Positions 1 to 10,317 are shown, counted from the first letter of the stretch. The stretch is 64,000 bases of DNA from Lineus longissimus (GCF_910592395.1 NC_088326.1:9675001-9739000); one strand, 5' to 3'. Program-made: numbers and translations. Notes: generated by a model not told the origin, from the sequence alone.

Positions 1-1303
1 GACCACGCTTTCTGTAGCTTTGAACAACATCATGTACGTGTGATTGCAACAAAAACGGTGGTTGTTTATGTAACGCTGCAATCCTCCCAAACAATGAGAG
101 GTGCGTTGTAAAATTTATCTGAAATGCATTCTGCGAATGCCTACCCTCAAAAGTTTTAAAATCTGACACAAAATAACTTCAGTCAGCAGAAGTAAATGAA
201 ACTGCAGTAGACGATGATTCTTTTAATAATAATAATAATAATAATACGAGTCTTATATAGCGCAGTATCCAACCATTAACTGGCCGCTCAAAGCGCTTGA
301 TAGGCCTCTTTAAAAAGCAAATGTTTCAGTTGTCCCTTGAAAGATAACAGAGAGCTGCAGTTCCTAACAGTTGAAGGAAGTTTGTTCCACAGCTGAGGGG
401 TTCGAATTGAAAATGCTCTACCACCGACTGACATGACATTGGCCTTTGGGATAGACAGAAGAATGGCCGATGAAGAGCGCAGAGTTCGAGAAACGGTATG
501 AACGGTGAGAAGTTCTGAAAGGTACTGGGGAGAAAGTTGGTAAAGACACTTGTAAGTAAGAAGGAGAACCTTGTACTTGATGCGCTGTTGCACTTTTAAT
601 CAAAGACAGGTTACCACGATCGTTTGTATCTTTTGTTTTTCAGCCATGCAATATAGATACAATATTTTCCGATGAAAGCGCAGAAGGCAAAGCGGTTTTT
701 TACGCGCCAACAAGCGTGACTGGACACCTCTCCTTTTTGAATGATGATAACGCCATGAATGGCGCTTGATAATAAGCCTTATGTGCAGTATAGTAGTTTC
801 AGCCTCTTCGAAGATCGAAACTCAGTCTTTAACTATACCATCCCGATCCAGCGAAATGAGGCGGAATGCGCACGGCCGAATTATGAGCTACACAGGCCCA
901 TATAAACATATCTAAATATCACCTGTCATCGAAATAGAAATGTTCACAAAGTCTGTTAAATGAATTAAGACAACATCATTCTAGTTGATTAAAATTGGAA
1001 TAAATAATCTCCATCACCTTTATGTTGATGTTCGCAAGATGTAGGTCATCCCGAAATTAGTCTTTTGTCTCAAGAAACATGGAAAACTTTCAAAACATTT
1101 TGAATTCCTCAGACTCATGTAATGGGTATCCGGATCCGGTATCACCGAAAAGCATGCACGCTCTAGTTTTTGAATATAACCAAGCATAAATGTAATCCAT
1201 ACTTGAAAAACTGTTAAATAGATTCCCCTCTGATGATAGTCACACCCAATTCAATGCCATATAATAGAATGTGATCAAGGCTTATGGAATATCAAATTGA
1301 CAG
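1..1303. repeat. Left-flank segment, second copy at 49671-50632
   Basis: Apart from the LINE insertion at 220-600, this sequence matches 49671-50632 nearly base for base and then runs into core 1. Cores 2, 3 and 4 have a different upstream segment, so cores 1 and 5 share this flank. I see no gene in it beyond the LINE fragment. Confidence 0.85.
220..600 (-). mobile_element. 5'-truncated CR1/L2-like LINE, reverse transcriptase C-terminal end
   Basis: The minus-strand reading frame at 593-288 has the typical C-terminal tail of a CR1/L2/Jockey-type reverse transcriptase: a YKVLLLTYKCLYQLSPQYL block, an RTLRSSSA block, then GGRAFSIRTPQLWNKLPSTVR and a final FKGQLK..LF. On the minus strand the element ends in a GCGCTATATAAGA-like segment followed by an ATT microsatellite (225-245), a common end for CR1/L2 elements. 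An 8-bp target-site duplication CTTTTAAT lies at 220-227 and 593-600. The homologous site at about 49890 is empty and has one CTTTTAAT. Only about 100 codons remain, so this is a dead copy. Confidence 0.85.
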
Positions 1304-2008
1304 CAGGACACTCTATTTGGACAAATATTGCTTTTTCTTACCGCTATACTTCGTCATATATTGACATAATCATGGTTCTGCATCCTTTGAATTAAAACGA
1401 TTTTACGAGCTTTGATCAATAATTCAATAAACCTTACCAATGAATCCAGTTTTCAGTAAAAAGAATCTATCGATACCAATACTGGTCATGCCTCAATCCC
1501 GTTTTGTTTTCCCTGTGCATAAGGTGAAGGATTGGAAATATCGGGTCTAAAACATTAGTTGCCGACTGGAGAAAGGAACTGCCAGTGTTAACCTATTTCA
1601 AGCAACCTGACGTGACAGACTTGAGGTTTGCCTAATTGTACTTCCCCTTGACTGATGGAGATGTTTTGAAACTGGATTTAGAGTTATACACTATATCGAA
1701 AGTTCTGACTAGTAGCTGGACAACTTCAATGCACCCGCTCGGATATGGGCCGACAAGGACGAAATACCTTCCAAATCAACCATCCCAATATATGTTGTAA
1801 TGTGTCACTGGTTTGATAAATGCTCGAGTTTCTCACTCACTCCTAACGTTCAGCCAGATCTTTACAGAGTGCACATTTCTAGGCCCGTAATGGGGTAATG
1901 TTAAGGCCTTTTATAATCATCTGGTAATTGAATGTGAATAGCAACAGTTGTAGGCGAAAAGTGAATGGAGTTTAGATATTGATTACGGCATACCGTGGCA
2001 TTGCCTTT

Positions 2009-2217
2009 AGCCCCATTTACACGGTGGGGGTTCGATCCAGATTGAGACCTGTTCGGTTCAACACGCACCGTGTAAATCGGATTTTAAATAGCCCGAACCG
2101 ACCTTGAACAGCCTTAAGCGAACCGACCCGAGACTCGCCAAATAGCGCAGTCTCGGGCTGGTTCAGGAGCATTAGGCGGGTTAAGGCGGGTTCGCGCTGT
2201 CGTGTAAATGCGAACCG
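2009..2217. repeat. Inverted-repeat MITE-like element with strong hairpin
   Basis: The segment opens with CCCATTTACACGG and closes near CGTGTAAATGCG, imperfect inverted ends of the kind seen in hAT-like MITEs. Inside are runs of GAACCGACC and its complement and a hairpin of CCCGAGACT with AGTCTCGGG (about 2136-2166). The same segment is present in all five cores (near 12474, 21425, 30951 and 51330), so it was there before the duplications. The superfamily assignment is tentative. Confidence 0.55.
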
Positions 2218-3430
2218 ACCAAGTAGGTTTGAATCTGTGTGTTTTATGTGTACATTGTATAGCGATGAGTCGTGTTCTACATCTAAGATAAGTGTGCGTA
2301 TGTAACCATGTGTATCCTATAATATCCATCAGTTGATAGGGCCTGTACAATTAACATATTGCAAGGGAAGTTCATGGACACTAGCTACATGTAGTTCATA
2401 GACACTTTATACATTTTGAGATCCGAAGATTCGCCAAACTGGTCTTTAAATTGTACGTGCAGTCGAAGCTGTGACAGGGAGGATGCAATGGCCGATAAAA
2501 TATCGATTTTTCTGAGTAGAACGTTAGCACGTACCCGCCAACGCCACCATCGGCCACGGCACGAACGAACCGTGCAATCTGTTAATGGAAACGTTTGTGG
2601 AATAGGAAGTGACTAGGCAGCCGACATCTAGGTAATATCGCCCTTAATAATGCCAATGGTCTTTTCACATTGCACTGTATATTTTAAAGGAAATCGGTGA
2701 ACATGTCTGAAACATTTCAAAGTTATTCATGAGACGAACTTGAATTAGATAACACCATCGTCCTGCGCGTTCTCGAGCTTCCAAGCGGGAGAAAATCATC
2801 TCGACGTGCGATCTGGTGATTCGGTTCAGTCAGTCAGCCTGTTTTCTTTTTGGCTCGTTGGGGGTAGGATTTGGCGATAGTGTTTCCTAATCCAAGGTCG
2901 TCTATGCGTCGGAATTTTCCTTCGAGATAGATAACAGTACTCACCTTTCGGCTAGCGGTCAAGAGGTTCCTGGCTCGATCCATACTACAGTCGGCATGAC
3001 ACTCTAGGAAGGTATCAATGTTTAACTTGCCTAATTTCAGTAATTTTTATGCTTTTGTTTAATGTTTGTAGCACTGACTGAACAGCTTCAATTGACTCTA
3101 CTCAAAATTTCTTGAACACGACCGACCGAGGTTAAATGATAAACTTTGACATAATCAAATTATAGTAATAAATCCAAAGCTTTCATTTCAATTCTTTAAA
3201 GAGTGCATGCTTCTTCGCCCATTGCAAATGCATTCGTCACATGAACTCAATCAACATGCATCAGGTTCAATGTGGCGCTGTCATCTACCTTACTATTGAG
3301 TAGTTCGCTACATTTTCCGACCAGGTTAAACATATCAAGGGATGTTATATCATCAATACCGATTCCCGGGTTCTCTCCGGTTTGAAACGCACGCATAGCT
3401 GCGGTCAACTATTCCATTCGAGCATAGATT

Positions 3431-3691
3431 ATGTCTGGCGCGGCTGGTGGTAGTCGATCACAATTCAAAAAGGTTGTCTTTGATTGGGGTGTAATCCAAC
3501 CGGATTTAGGAGCCCAAGATGTTATTTCACTATTGGCCTGCGCTTTCCTTTGTATTCACCCAGGCTGCTCAACACTAACTGTTCTGCTCGACGATGCGCG
3601 CTTTATCTGCCAATTGAGTAGAAAGAAGGGAACGTGTATGGAGAAGGAGGAGGCTTTTATGAATCCAGGTTCACGGATGTATCAGAAAAAG
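3431..3691 (+). CDS. Gene A1, exon 1 (novel family, 87 codons)
   Basis: The exon starts at an ATG reading MSGAAGGSRSQFKKVVFDWG and is open to a splice donor AAAAAG|GTGATA after exactly 87 codons (phase 0). Past the donor the frame stops within 11 codons. The same ORF and donor are kept in all five cores, at an almost constant distance from exon 2. It has a hydrophobic middle (SLLACAFLCIHPGC) and a basic, Cys-containing C-terminal part (SRKKGTC). No signal peptide is evident at the N-terminus. I do not recognise the domain. Its joining to exon 2 is inferred from matching phase and conserved spacing, not from transcript data. Confidence 0.55.
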
Positions 3692-4283
3692 GTGATACAT
3701 TTGTATAAAATTTTAGTCATATAAAACCAGAAAACTCCACCCCGAACCAGTCAATTAATATTCACCATCACTTATAATTATGACCTGCTTATTTCTGGTT
3801 GGTTGATGCATGAAATAAGACGTAAGAAGGCTGTCGTAATCAACACTGACCAGCCTTTGTTAATGAAAACATTTGTAGAAATTCTATCAATGGCATTTTT
3901 TTAAGACATTTCTAGTTTCATTGATTTTCATAAGATTTCTTACAGAAATGTTTGCCTGTGTGGACAAGTTTATAATTGAACCACGGCAAAGAGCGTAGAT
4001 GATATTAAGTACAACAGTTTTTATTCGATATGCAGGCTGCGAATGACCATCGAATGCATTCGGGTGCATCCGAATTTGGACGGTGGTAGATGTCATTCTA
4101 ACGCCATTCGAATAACCTGACTGTGAATATTATGAGTGAACCTGAATATAAAATGTTACGACACGCACGTTCTGTTCGGCGAAATATTGACAAGGGTTGT
4201 TTACTCGAACTATCACAAAACAGACAACTAATAACCAATTGTCAACAGTTACATTCATAACATTATGCTTAAATTACTAATAG

Positions 4284-5273
4284 GAAATATACACGATAGT
4301 ATATAAAGGTTATGCTAGGGTGTCGTTTATACCCAAATTTACAGTATATAAAGGTGATAGTTGGCATTTTGATCAGCATTATGGCAGAATACTTATGCTG
4401 AAGACGCCGAAGATTACACCATACTTCTATGTTTTGGTTTACAAAATGACTGATGATCATTATAGACTAGTGTACAGAACTAAGTTCTATAAGGACGTGT
4501 CTGCTTGGAATCCTTTGCTTGACTACAAGCAGTTTACTGCATTCTTTTACGTACCTAAAGGGCAGAGGGGACGGTTCATTTTCTATGATATTACGAAAGG
4601 CATTTTTCTGGGAACACTTGTCGCTCCAAAAACAGAAAGTTGTTACACTGTTGGACCGAGCATACAAGCTCAAATAGGATTTCAGGAGAAGGTGGTAGTC
4701 TCGTGTAATTTCAAAGGTCGTACAAAAGCAACGTTTTACAACACAAAAAGAGTTAATAATAAAAATGGGAGTTTTCAACTTATCCTTTATAAAGGCGTTT
4801 CTCTGCCTATCAATGGACCACCTGGTCCTATCATAATTAGTAGAGATGTCTACACCATTCAGGTAATTAATAGACGAGTACATATGGTTGTATATCAGAA
4901 AGAAGACATAAGCAATCCTGTCGTTTATTTGATTAAACAAACACGTTTAGAACGATACTGCCGAGTTTCGTCAAGTTTTTCACTAGAACCAAACTCCCGA
5001 CTAGTTTTTCAACTGTGTTTTCCTGGACCACATGGCAATGCGATGGAGAGGACCTTTGTTCCACGAAACGGTTTATTAAGGAACGGGTCCGGTAAAATAA
5101 CCTTTTCTGAAATGACTCCGTCTTTTCATCCTCTAACCAATGACGGTGACAGCAAACATTTTAGATTCAGCCCACCGGATGGTTCCTTAATTCATCTAAT
5201 ACGATATCAAAGAAAATCAGCTGAGTCGAAAGAATATCTCATGTCAGCTGTTGTATATAAAAGACAGCAGTAG
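4284..5273 (+). CDS. Gene A1, exon 2 (novel family, 329 codons)
   Basis: This is the main exon of gene A. An acceptor TTACTAATAG precedes GAA at 4284, in phase 0 with exon 1, giving a 592-bp intron and a 416-aa protein. If translation instead began inside this exon, the first in-frame ATG is at 4395. The acceptor model is preferred because the residues just after it (IYTIVYKGYARV) resemble an internal segment of the same exon (VYTIQVINRRV), so they look coding. Landmarks, numbered from codon 4320, are GRFIFYDITKGIFLGTL (84-100), TFYN (138-141), IIIS (171-174) and MERTFVPRNGLLR (242-254). Gene B has the same landmarks. There is no membrane segment or known catalytic motif. The function is unknown. 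An AATAAA lies at 5355-5360, about 80 bp after the stop. Confidence 0.8.
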   Translation, partial: EIYTIVYKGYARVSFIPKFTVYKGDSWHFDQHYGRILMLKTPKITPYFYVLVYKMTDDHYRLVYRTKFYKDVSAWNPLLDYKQFTAFFYVPKGQRGRFIFYDITKGIFLGTLVAPKTESCYTVGPSIQAQIGFQEKVVVSCNFKGRTKATFYNTKRVNNKNGSFQLILYKGVSLPINGPPGPIIISRDVYTIQVINRRVHMVVYQKEDISNPVVYLIKQTRLERYCRVSSSFSLEPNSRLVFQLCFPGPHGNAMERTFVPRNGLLRNGSGKITFSEMTPSFHPLTNDGDSKHFRFSPPDGSLIHLIRYQRKSAESKEYLMSAVVYKRQQ

Positions 5274-5354
5274 GGTGGCCCGCACAGAAAATGTGTCCTT
5301 CACACAATGGATACACATTATAATTATATTGTGCAAGGGAAACGTTTCCTGGGC

Positions 5355-5360
5355 AATAAA
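5355..5360 (+). terminator. Polyadenylation signal AATAAA of gene A1
   Basis: AATAAA lies 82 bp past the gene A1 stop, a normal spacing. It is also present in copy 2 (15807-15812) and copy 4 (34288-34293). In copies 3 and 5 a base change turns it into CATAAA, so those copies may use another site. Confidence 0.5.
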
Positions 5361-5699
5361 CCATGAAATGTCCCCGTAGTTGAAATTTGGCGAATTCACT
5401 CATGTTCAGTTGACACTAAACTAAATATCGCGTTTTCTGCCGGAATTTAATACCTTTTGTCGCCCAGTGGTTGATGCATCATAGTTAAAAAATGAGCCTC
5501 TTTTCAGTTTTGGTAGTTAATTAGAAAATCGTTTTCGATAATAATCGACTTACGATGAGTGATCGATGACTCAGTGGCTTTTGACCAATTGTTATATATA
5601 CAAGTTAATCAATTACAAACTCATAGACGACTTCATTCGGTCTGGTTAGTCCACAATATGCTCAATTTTATCTAATTAAATGGTGCCACACGAGTGTGC

Positions 5700-6518
5700 A
5701 TATGGCAAGCGGAGTGTCCAGTAATTAAAAAAACCTAGATTTATTCAAAAAACCTGGTTTTTACCTTGTTTCTATCCACAAATGTCAAGTTTAACAAATA
5801 AACTTGGTTTTATTCCCTAAAATACAACTTAGTTTTTTTGCAATAAAACCTGGTTTTATTGTAAAAATGTAGGTTGCTTTGAATAACTGGACAAACGGCG
5901 TGCAAAAACCTACTTTCTATCGAGAAACTTGTATTTTCTACCTCGCCCCATGTACACAAATCCGCGATGTTATCGGGACGAGGATGGGCAACCTCGGCAC
6001 CACGTGGTACTAATGCTGCACTGCACTGCACTCTGTACACTAGTTAGTGAGACCCTAACCTCATCCCAGATAACTCAACGTAGGTAGGATCGAGGTTTAA
6101 AAATGTAAGTTTTCTAATAAACCAGGTTTATTTAAAAAAACTAGGTTTATTAGTAATAAACTTAGTTTTTTTAAATAAACTAGGTTGTTTTGGTAATTAA
6201 CCTTGTTTTATTGAATAAATGGACATTTCTGTACAGAAAGTTATATTTTATACGATTATGTGGCAAAAAACCAAGTTTTTTAGGTAATAAAACCAGGTTT
6301 TTTAGCATAAAATGTTAGTTTCTGTTAAAAAACCTAGTTTATTAGGAAAGAAAGTAAAAAAACTTGGTTTTCTTAAAGAAACTCGGTTTATTAGCTAATA
6401 AACAAGGTTGTTTTAAAAAAACCTATATTTTTTCCAAATAAACTTAGTTTATTAGGTAAACAGTTTTTTAAAAATAAATGTAGGTTTTTTTAATTACTGG
6501 ACACTCCGCTTGCCATAT
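5700..6518. mobile_element. 819-bp MITE with perfect 37-bp terminal inverted repeats and palindromic filling
   Basis: The ends ATATGGCAAGCGGAGTGTCC... and its exact complement form 37-bp inverted repeats (5700-5736 and 6482-6518). The homologous sites of the other cores lack the insert, so core 1 gained it after duplication. The interior is AT-rich and made of about twenty degenerate copies of a short near-palindrome of the form AAACCTRGTTT, separated by T or A runs. It has no transposase. A 76-aa ORF inside is not credible. Confidence 0.85.
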
Positions 6519-6692
6519 TATGTGCAACGTTCTTTGGGTATTGTTTTTCAAATAAAAACATCCCCACAACAAATCATTTTCGAATAAATTTCATTTTTCT
6601 TCATAGACGATTAGCATTCTTAAATATCGTTTAGTTCAATTCCTGCCTTTCTTACCACCAATAAAAAGGAAAGGAATAGTTTTATAGTCCAA

Positions 6693-7661
6693 ATGCATGC
6701 CACATTTCCTTTGCTTTTGGTAAGCTATCGTGAACAGCCGGTGCCTTGGAAGCGATTAATTTTCTATAGAACCGATGCTACTTTTCGCCGCCATGCGCAC
6801 AGCTCGCGGGTAAGATACAATATGTCTTACTATCATGGATCAGGCAGGCAATGTGTCACAACAGTCTCCAAGTACATAATTTCGCTGCCTGTCAAGCTGT
6901 CACATGGTCAACATAATGTTTGCCGTGGTGATGGAAAGATATACGATTTTACGACAGGCAAACATGTTGGGCGTCTCATAATTCCAGCTGAAGAGAAGGA
7001 AATATGTGTTGCATTCAGCGTTGATCTGGCTACAATCGCTTATTATACGATGCTTCATTCAAGAAAATTGTTGCGGCTGACTCTGTATAATGTACAGTGG
7101 GAATTCGAGAATAACGAATGGATATGTACAATGTTACATAATTACACTGTCTACAACTACCTTCCTTTGGTTAGAGGAGCAAAGCTAATCATCAGCGAAC
7201 TGCGACCTTTATTTGAATATGGCGCTGCTTTTCACTTAGGATTTCCAGATTCTCTAAATCTCATGTTTTTTCCTGATATACGCATTAGAACAGCACCGCA
7301 GAAGTATCACACACTGTTAATAACAGGCCACCCGATACATCTATGGACGAATTACAAAAGTCGAATATCCCTTTATCGTTTTGATTTAACTCAGTCATAT
7401 ATAAGCATTGTCGAATTCTTTTCATGTTTGTCAAGAACCAACTCGATTCTGAATGAAAAGGGCGAGTATGTGGTAATTCGGCGTAATGTTGAAATTCAAA
7501 GGTCGATGGCAGTGGATAGGAAACGATTTGTTCGACCTATGGTATGGGTTGACCATCAGTGGAGCATATGTCAAATATACTATCACACGTCTGATGGGCA
7601 CCATGTGTATAAGGGAATGAATGTCTACAGTAGAACCGATAATTTGGAGGGTAATGCATAG
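6693..7661 (+). CDS. Gene B1, novel 322-aa protein
   Basis: A single uninterrupted ORF starts at ATG (MHATFPLLLVSYREQPVPWK). It is paralogous to gene A: GKIYDFTTGKHVGRLIIP (81-98) matches A's GRFIFYDITKGIFLG segment, TLYN matches TFYN, LIIS matches IIIS, and IQRSMAVDRKRFVR matches MERTFVPRNGLLR. The same order of motifs argues for common descent. The C-terminus ends in VYKG..VYSRTDN, like A's VVYKR. There is no signal peptide, membrane segment or recognised domain. An upstream exon, as in gene A, cannot be excluded. Compared with copies 2 and 3 it lacks one codon near residue 106 (ICVAFS against ICWIAFS), and it differs at residues 29 and 35-36. Confidence 0.8.
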   Translation: MHATFPLLLVSYREQPVPWKRLIFYRTDATFRRHAHSSRVRYNMSYYHGSGRQCVTTVSKYIISLPVKLSHGQHNVCRGDGKIYDFTTGKHVGRLIIPAEEKEICVAFSVDLATIAYYTMLHSRKLLRLTLYNVQWEFENNEWICTMLHNYTVYNYLPLVRGAKLIISELRPLFEYGAAFHLGFPDSLNLMFFPDIRIRTAPQKYHTLLITGHPIHLWTNYKSRISLYRFDLTQSYISIVEFFSCLSRTNSILNEKGEYVVIRRNVEIQRSMAVDRKRFVRPMVWVDHQWSICQIYYHTSDGHHVYKGMNVYSRTDNLEGNA

Positions 7662-8029
7662 ATCACGTTAGTTCACTAAAGCACCGCAAAATATTCACGT
7701 TCAATCAGACTACCAACCTTCCCAACTAAACCTTTGAATCTCCATGATGTTCAAATAAGGATCCAGTTCATGTAAATGTGTGGATTTATTGGACCTCTCT
7801 AAGTTGATCGAGTGCTGATGCATTCGCCATAACACGCTAAGCTGGACGTTGATTGTTCATCTTTTATTAATCTGTATATTAATACTAGAACTGGTAAAAG
7901 TATCTTTATGTCTACCACCGCCTTAACCGCTTGATGGAATATCCTAATTTTTCGTATGTGCACGTAGATTCTACCCGTAAAGCCATTCAGCTAACTCTCC
8001 AATCCATATTTTTTAGCGAAATGTGTTTT

Positions 8030-8515
8030 TCGTGTGTGTTTTCGTATGAACATCCTGAGATCGTGTGTTTTTTCGTATGAACATCCTGAGATAGTGTGTT
8101 TTTTCGTATGAAAATCCTGAGATCGTGTGTTTTTTCGTATGAACATCCTGAGATAGTGTGTTTTTTCGTATGAACATCCTGAGATCGTGTGTGTTTTCGT
8201 ATGAATATCCTGAGATCGTGTGTTTTGTCGTATGAACATCCTGAGATCGTGTGTTTTTTTCGTATGAACATCCTGAGATCGTGTTTTTTCGTATGAACAT
8301 CCTGAGATCGTGTGTGTTTTCGTATGAACATCCTGTGATCGTGTGTGTTTTCGTATGAATATCCTGAGATCGTGTGTTTTTTCGTATGAACATCCTGAGA
8401 TCGTGTGTTTTTTTGTATGAACATCCTAAGATAGTGTGTTTTTTTCGTATGAACATCCTGAGATCTTGTGTTTTTTCGTATGAACATCCTGAGAGTGTGT
8501 GTTTTTTCGTATGAA
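8030..8515. repeat. 31-bp minisatellite, about 16 units
   Basis: Tandem units of about 31 bp share CGTATGAACATCCTGAGAT followed by CGTGTG and a T run. I count about 16 units here, about 12 in core 3 (26610-26990), two in core 2 (about 17666-17710) and none in core 4. The minus strand is open in all three frames because no unit contains a stop, so the long repetitive ORFs here are artefacts of the repeat. Confidence 0.95.
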
Positions 8516-8577
8516 CAGAGCCCGGCACCTGAGATATAGATGCAAGATCGCCACTCCATTTTTAGGAATTGTAAAGA

Positions 8578-8620
8578 CACTGGCCTATCACGCCAGCGAC
8601 CTGAGTTCAAAACCCGGAGC
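8578..8620 (+). mobile_element. tRNA-derived SINE-like fragment (tRNA-Asp-like half)
   Basis: A 5-bp stem with a 7-nt loop, CTGGC-CTATCAC-GCCAG (8580-8596), looks like a tRNA anticodon arm with T33 and an AUC anticodon. It is followed by GAGTTCAAAACCCGG, a degenerate B-box and T arm. CCTRTCACG is typical of tRNA-Asp. No acceptor stem or D arm is present, so this is a tRNA-related SINE remnant, not a functional tRNA. The same sequence lies at 27047-27089 in core 3. Confidence 0.5.
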
Positions 8621-10262
8621 GGTTAATTTCTTTCCTAACTTTTTCCGTGATTCTTATCATTTCTTGGTGAATATATATATCATATTGTGTATGCGTATAT
8701 TTATTTATTTTCTAAACGATCTTAACTGATTTTAAACGATCAATTCAGCATGTGGTATGTCCAGCCCCTTTTCAACAATGAGGCGGTCATAACTTAGCAT
8801 TGCTATAACGCTCAGGCCAATCCGGAGCATAGGCCCGCAGTGTGTAGTCTTATCTTTGCCGTTCATTGAAAAAATGGTGTCGATTACTAGTATGATAACC
8901 AGCCGGTTACGTCAAATCTATCAATTAATTGGTAAACTAGCCAATCAAGACAGAATTCGCGCTTGAAGACATGCCTCCATTCATGAATGTGGCTATGCAG
9001 TATTGTGATCGTGGTTTGGGGCATGGCCAACGGATGACTGGGCGTTTAAAACCGAGAATAAAGTACATGTACATACAGTAATTTCACAGTTTATCGGTGG
9101 TGAAGGAAAATATTTCTAAGTCAAATAGTAAGCCCACAAAGGGAGGCCTAGAATGGCAAAGCTAGTCAGATCACATCTATTACATAGGCCTTGCTTCTTT
9201 TCGGGCCAATGCACTTATCCCCAAAGTCAGTGATCAATACTGCAGTGGTGCCCGAAGTTCATATACCATAAACTGGAATTATAGCCGTTTGGGACAGAGG
9301 TGTAAAATGCACTCTTGACAAGCCTACAAATGATTAAGCACTAAAATCTAATATCGAGTATGATCACGTACAAGAGACTTAAAAATACCGCAAAGAATTC
9401 GAGATTAATCCGAGGAACTTCCCTGCCGAACAAAAACGAAAACTCTCGGGCAACTTCCAAGAAAAGCTGGGTCCAATAAAATATTCGAAAAGTTGACTCG
9501 ATTCTCGTATTGAATCAACAATTGACAAGTTTTGCAAGCTTACGTTTTAAATTTACGATTGCGATTACGATTTTACGATATCCTGGCGCAAAATTTTGTG
9601 CCCACAGTCGACTTGAAATCCCGCAGAGCGCTATAAGAAAACGTAATCGTTCAAGAAAAAAGTTAGCTTGCAAACCCTACTTCTATTTACATCCGCCATT
9701 GACGAAGCCTCGTTTTGACCCCCCCCCCCTCCCGTCACATTCCTCGATGTGCATCCTTTTTATAAACTTGGTTCAAGTTTGTCCGCGGGCTCGGCAGAAA
9801 ACTTGACCTATAGAACGGTATATAGCGCATTAAACACTTTCTATAGGGGTCGGTTAAAATAGTTTCTAAAAGTACTTAGTATATGTGCCCCAATCCCACA
9901 ATGCCCATCGCCACCCCACCTTCAACCCTCCACTTTCCCTAAAGTGATCTACAGAGAGTCCAACAGTCAATCAACAGTGCGCTAAAGGCCCCCCCCCCCG
10001 CCCCCTTAATAGTGAAATAGCTTCCCGGCGCCTACATTGTATCTAAGACGACACCGATAGACCAACGAAGCTTCTGTTCGGTTCGCCCAACAGCAACTGT
10101 AGCTACCGGAGTTTCTATTCGGAGATAGTGCCTATGCATTTGGGACTATATCCCACCGATAGGCATTGATAACGCTATCAGAAATTCGATTCGGTCGGCC
10201 CATATCATATATGGTGTCCGCAAATTAAAATGCCAGCCCATACAAATAAAACAAAACCTTAC
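8621..10262. other. Spacer shared by cores 1, 3 and partly 4; no gene seen
   Basis: The sequence is nearly identical to 27090-28733. Its first ~600 bp recur at 38650-39273 in core 4. It holds poly-C runs near 9720 and 9990. Short ORFs such as the one at 9510 look non-coding, with low-complexity C-rich translations. The intron of the antisense signal-peptide gene would run through here, but I could not find its next exon. Confidence 0.6.
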
Positions 10263-10317
10263 CAGCAGCCATACTTGCAGCGACCAATGCGAACAGAATG
10301 ACAACCTTCAAGTTCAT
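10263..10317 (-). CDS. Signal-peptide exon of an antisense secreted-peptide gene, copy 1
   Basis: The minus strand reads MNLKVVILFALVAASMAAG: a short charged start, a hydrophobic core and an AxA-type end, i.e. a classic secretory signal peptide. It runs straight into a strong donor G|GTAAGG (phase 1). A TATA box TTATAAATAG lies about 95 bp upstream (10411-10420), so the TSS would be near 10385. The arrangement is identical at 28734-28788. The downstream exon or exons carrying the mature peptide were not identified, so the product is unknown. Intronless extension would give only a short hydrophobic tail. Confidence 0.5.

Larger units (their letters stand above)
1304..7985 (+). repeat. Tandem duplication core, copy 1 (genes A1 and B1)
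   Basis: This is the first of five copies of a core that begins CAGGACACTCTATTTGG. In order it holds about 2.1 kb of non-coding DNA, gene A, a short spacer and gene B. Copy 1 is lengthened by a MITE at 5700-6518. The non-coding part 1304-3430 is highly similar among all five copies. It contains the inverted-repeat element at 2009-2217 and no other supported gene. Antisense ORFs of 78 aa recur in it, but only because the DNA recurs. Confidence 0.95.

Noticed and set aside
2114-2350. 78-aa minus-strand ORF repeated in the cores
   Set aside because: It lies in the inverted-repeat element and simply recurs with the DNA. It has no domain or codon signal.
4312-4401. ATG at 4312 as the start of gene A
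   Set aside because: It is out of frame with the main ORF and stops after 29 codons.
4467-4940. 157-aa antisense ORF inside gene A (also in copies 3 and 5)
   Set aside because: It is the shadow of the conserved plus-strand exon and is shortened to 103 aa in copies 2 and 4, while the sense frame is always intact.
8030-8515. CRISPR-like array
   Set aside because: Units are directly adjacent with no unique spacers, and the DNA is eukaryotic.
7987-8610. Long repetitive minus-strand ORFs (up to 207 aa) over the minisatellite
   Set aside because: The 31-bp unit has no stop in any minus frame and is not a multiple of three, so all frames are open by construction. The unit number changes freely between cores.
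8578-8620. Functional tRNA gene
   Set aside because: Only the anticodon arm and a degenerate T arm are present. There is no acceptor stem or D arm.
9720-9735. Poly-C runs near 9720, 9990, 28185 and 28460 as regulatory elements
   Set aside because: They are homopolymer tracts of variable length between copies and are more likely slippage or sequencing noise.
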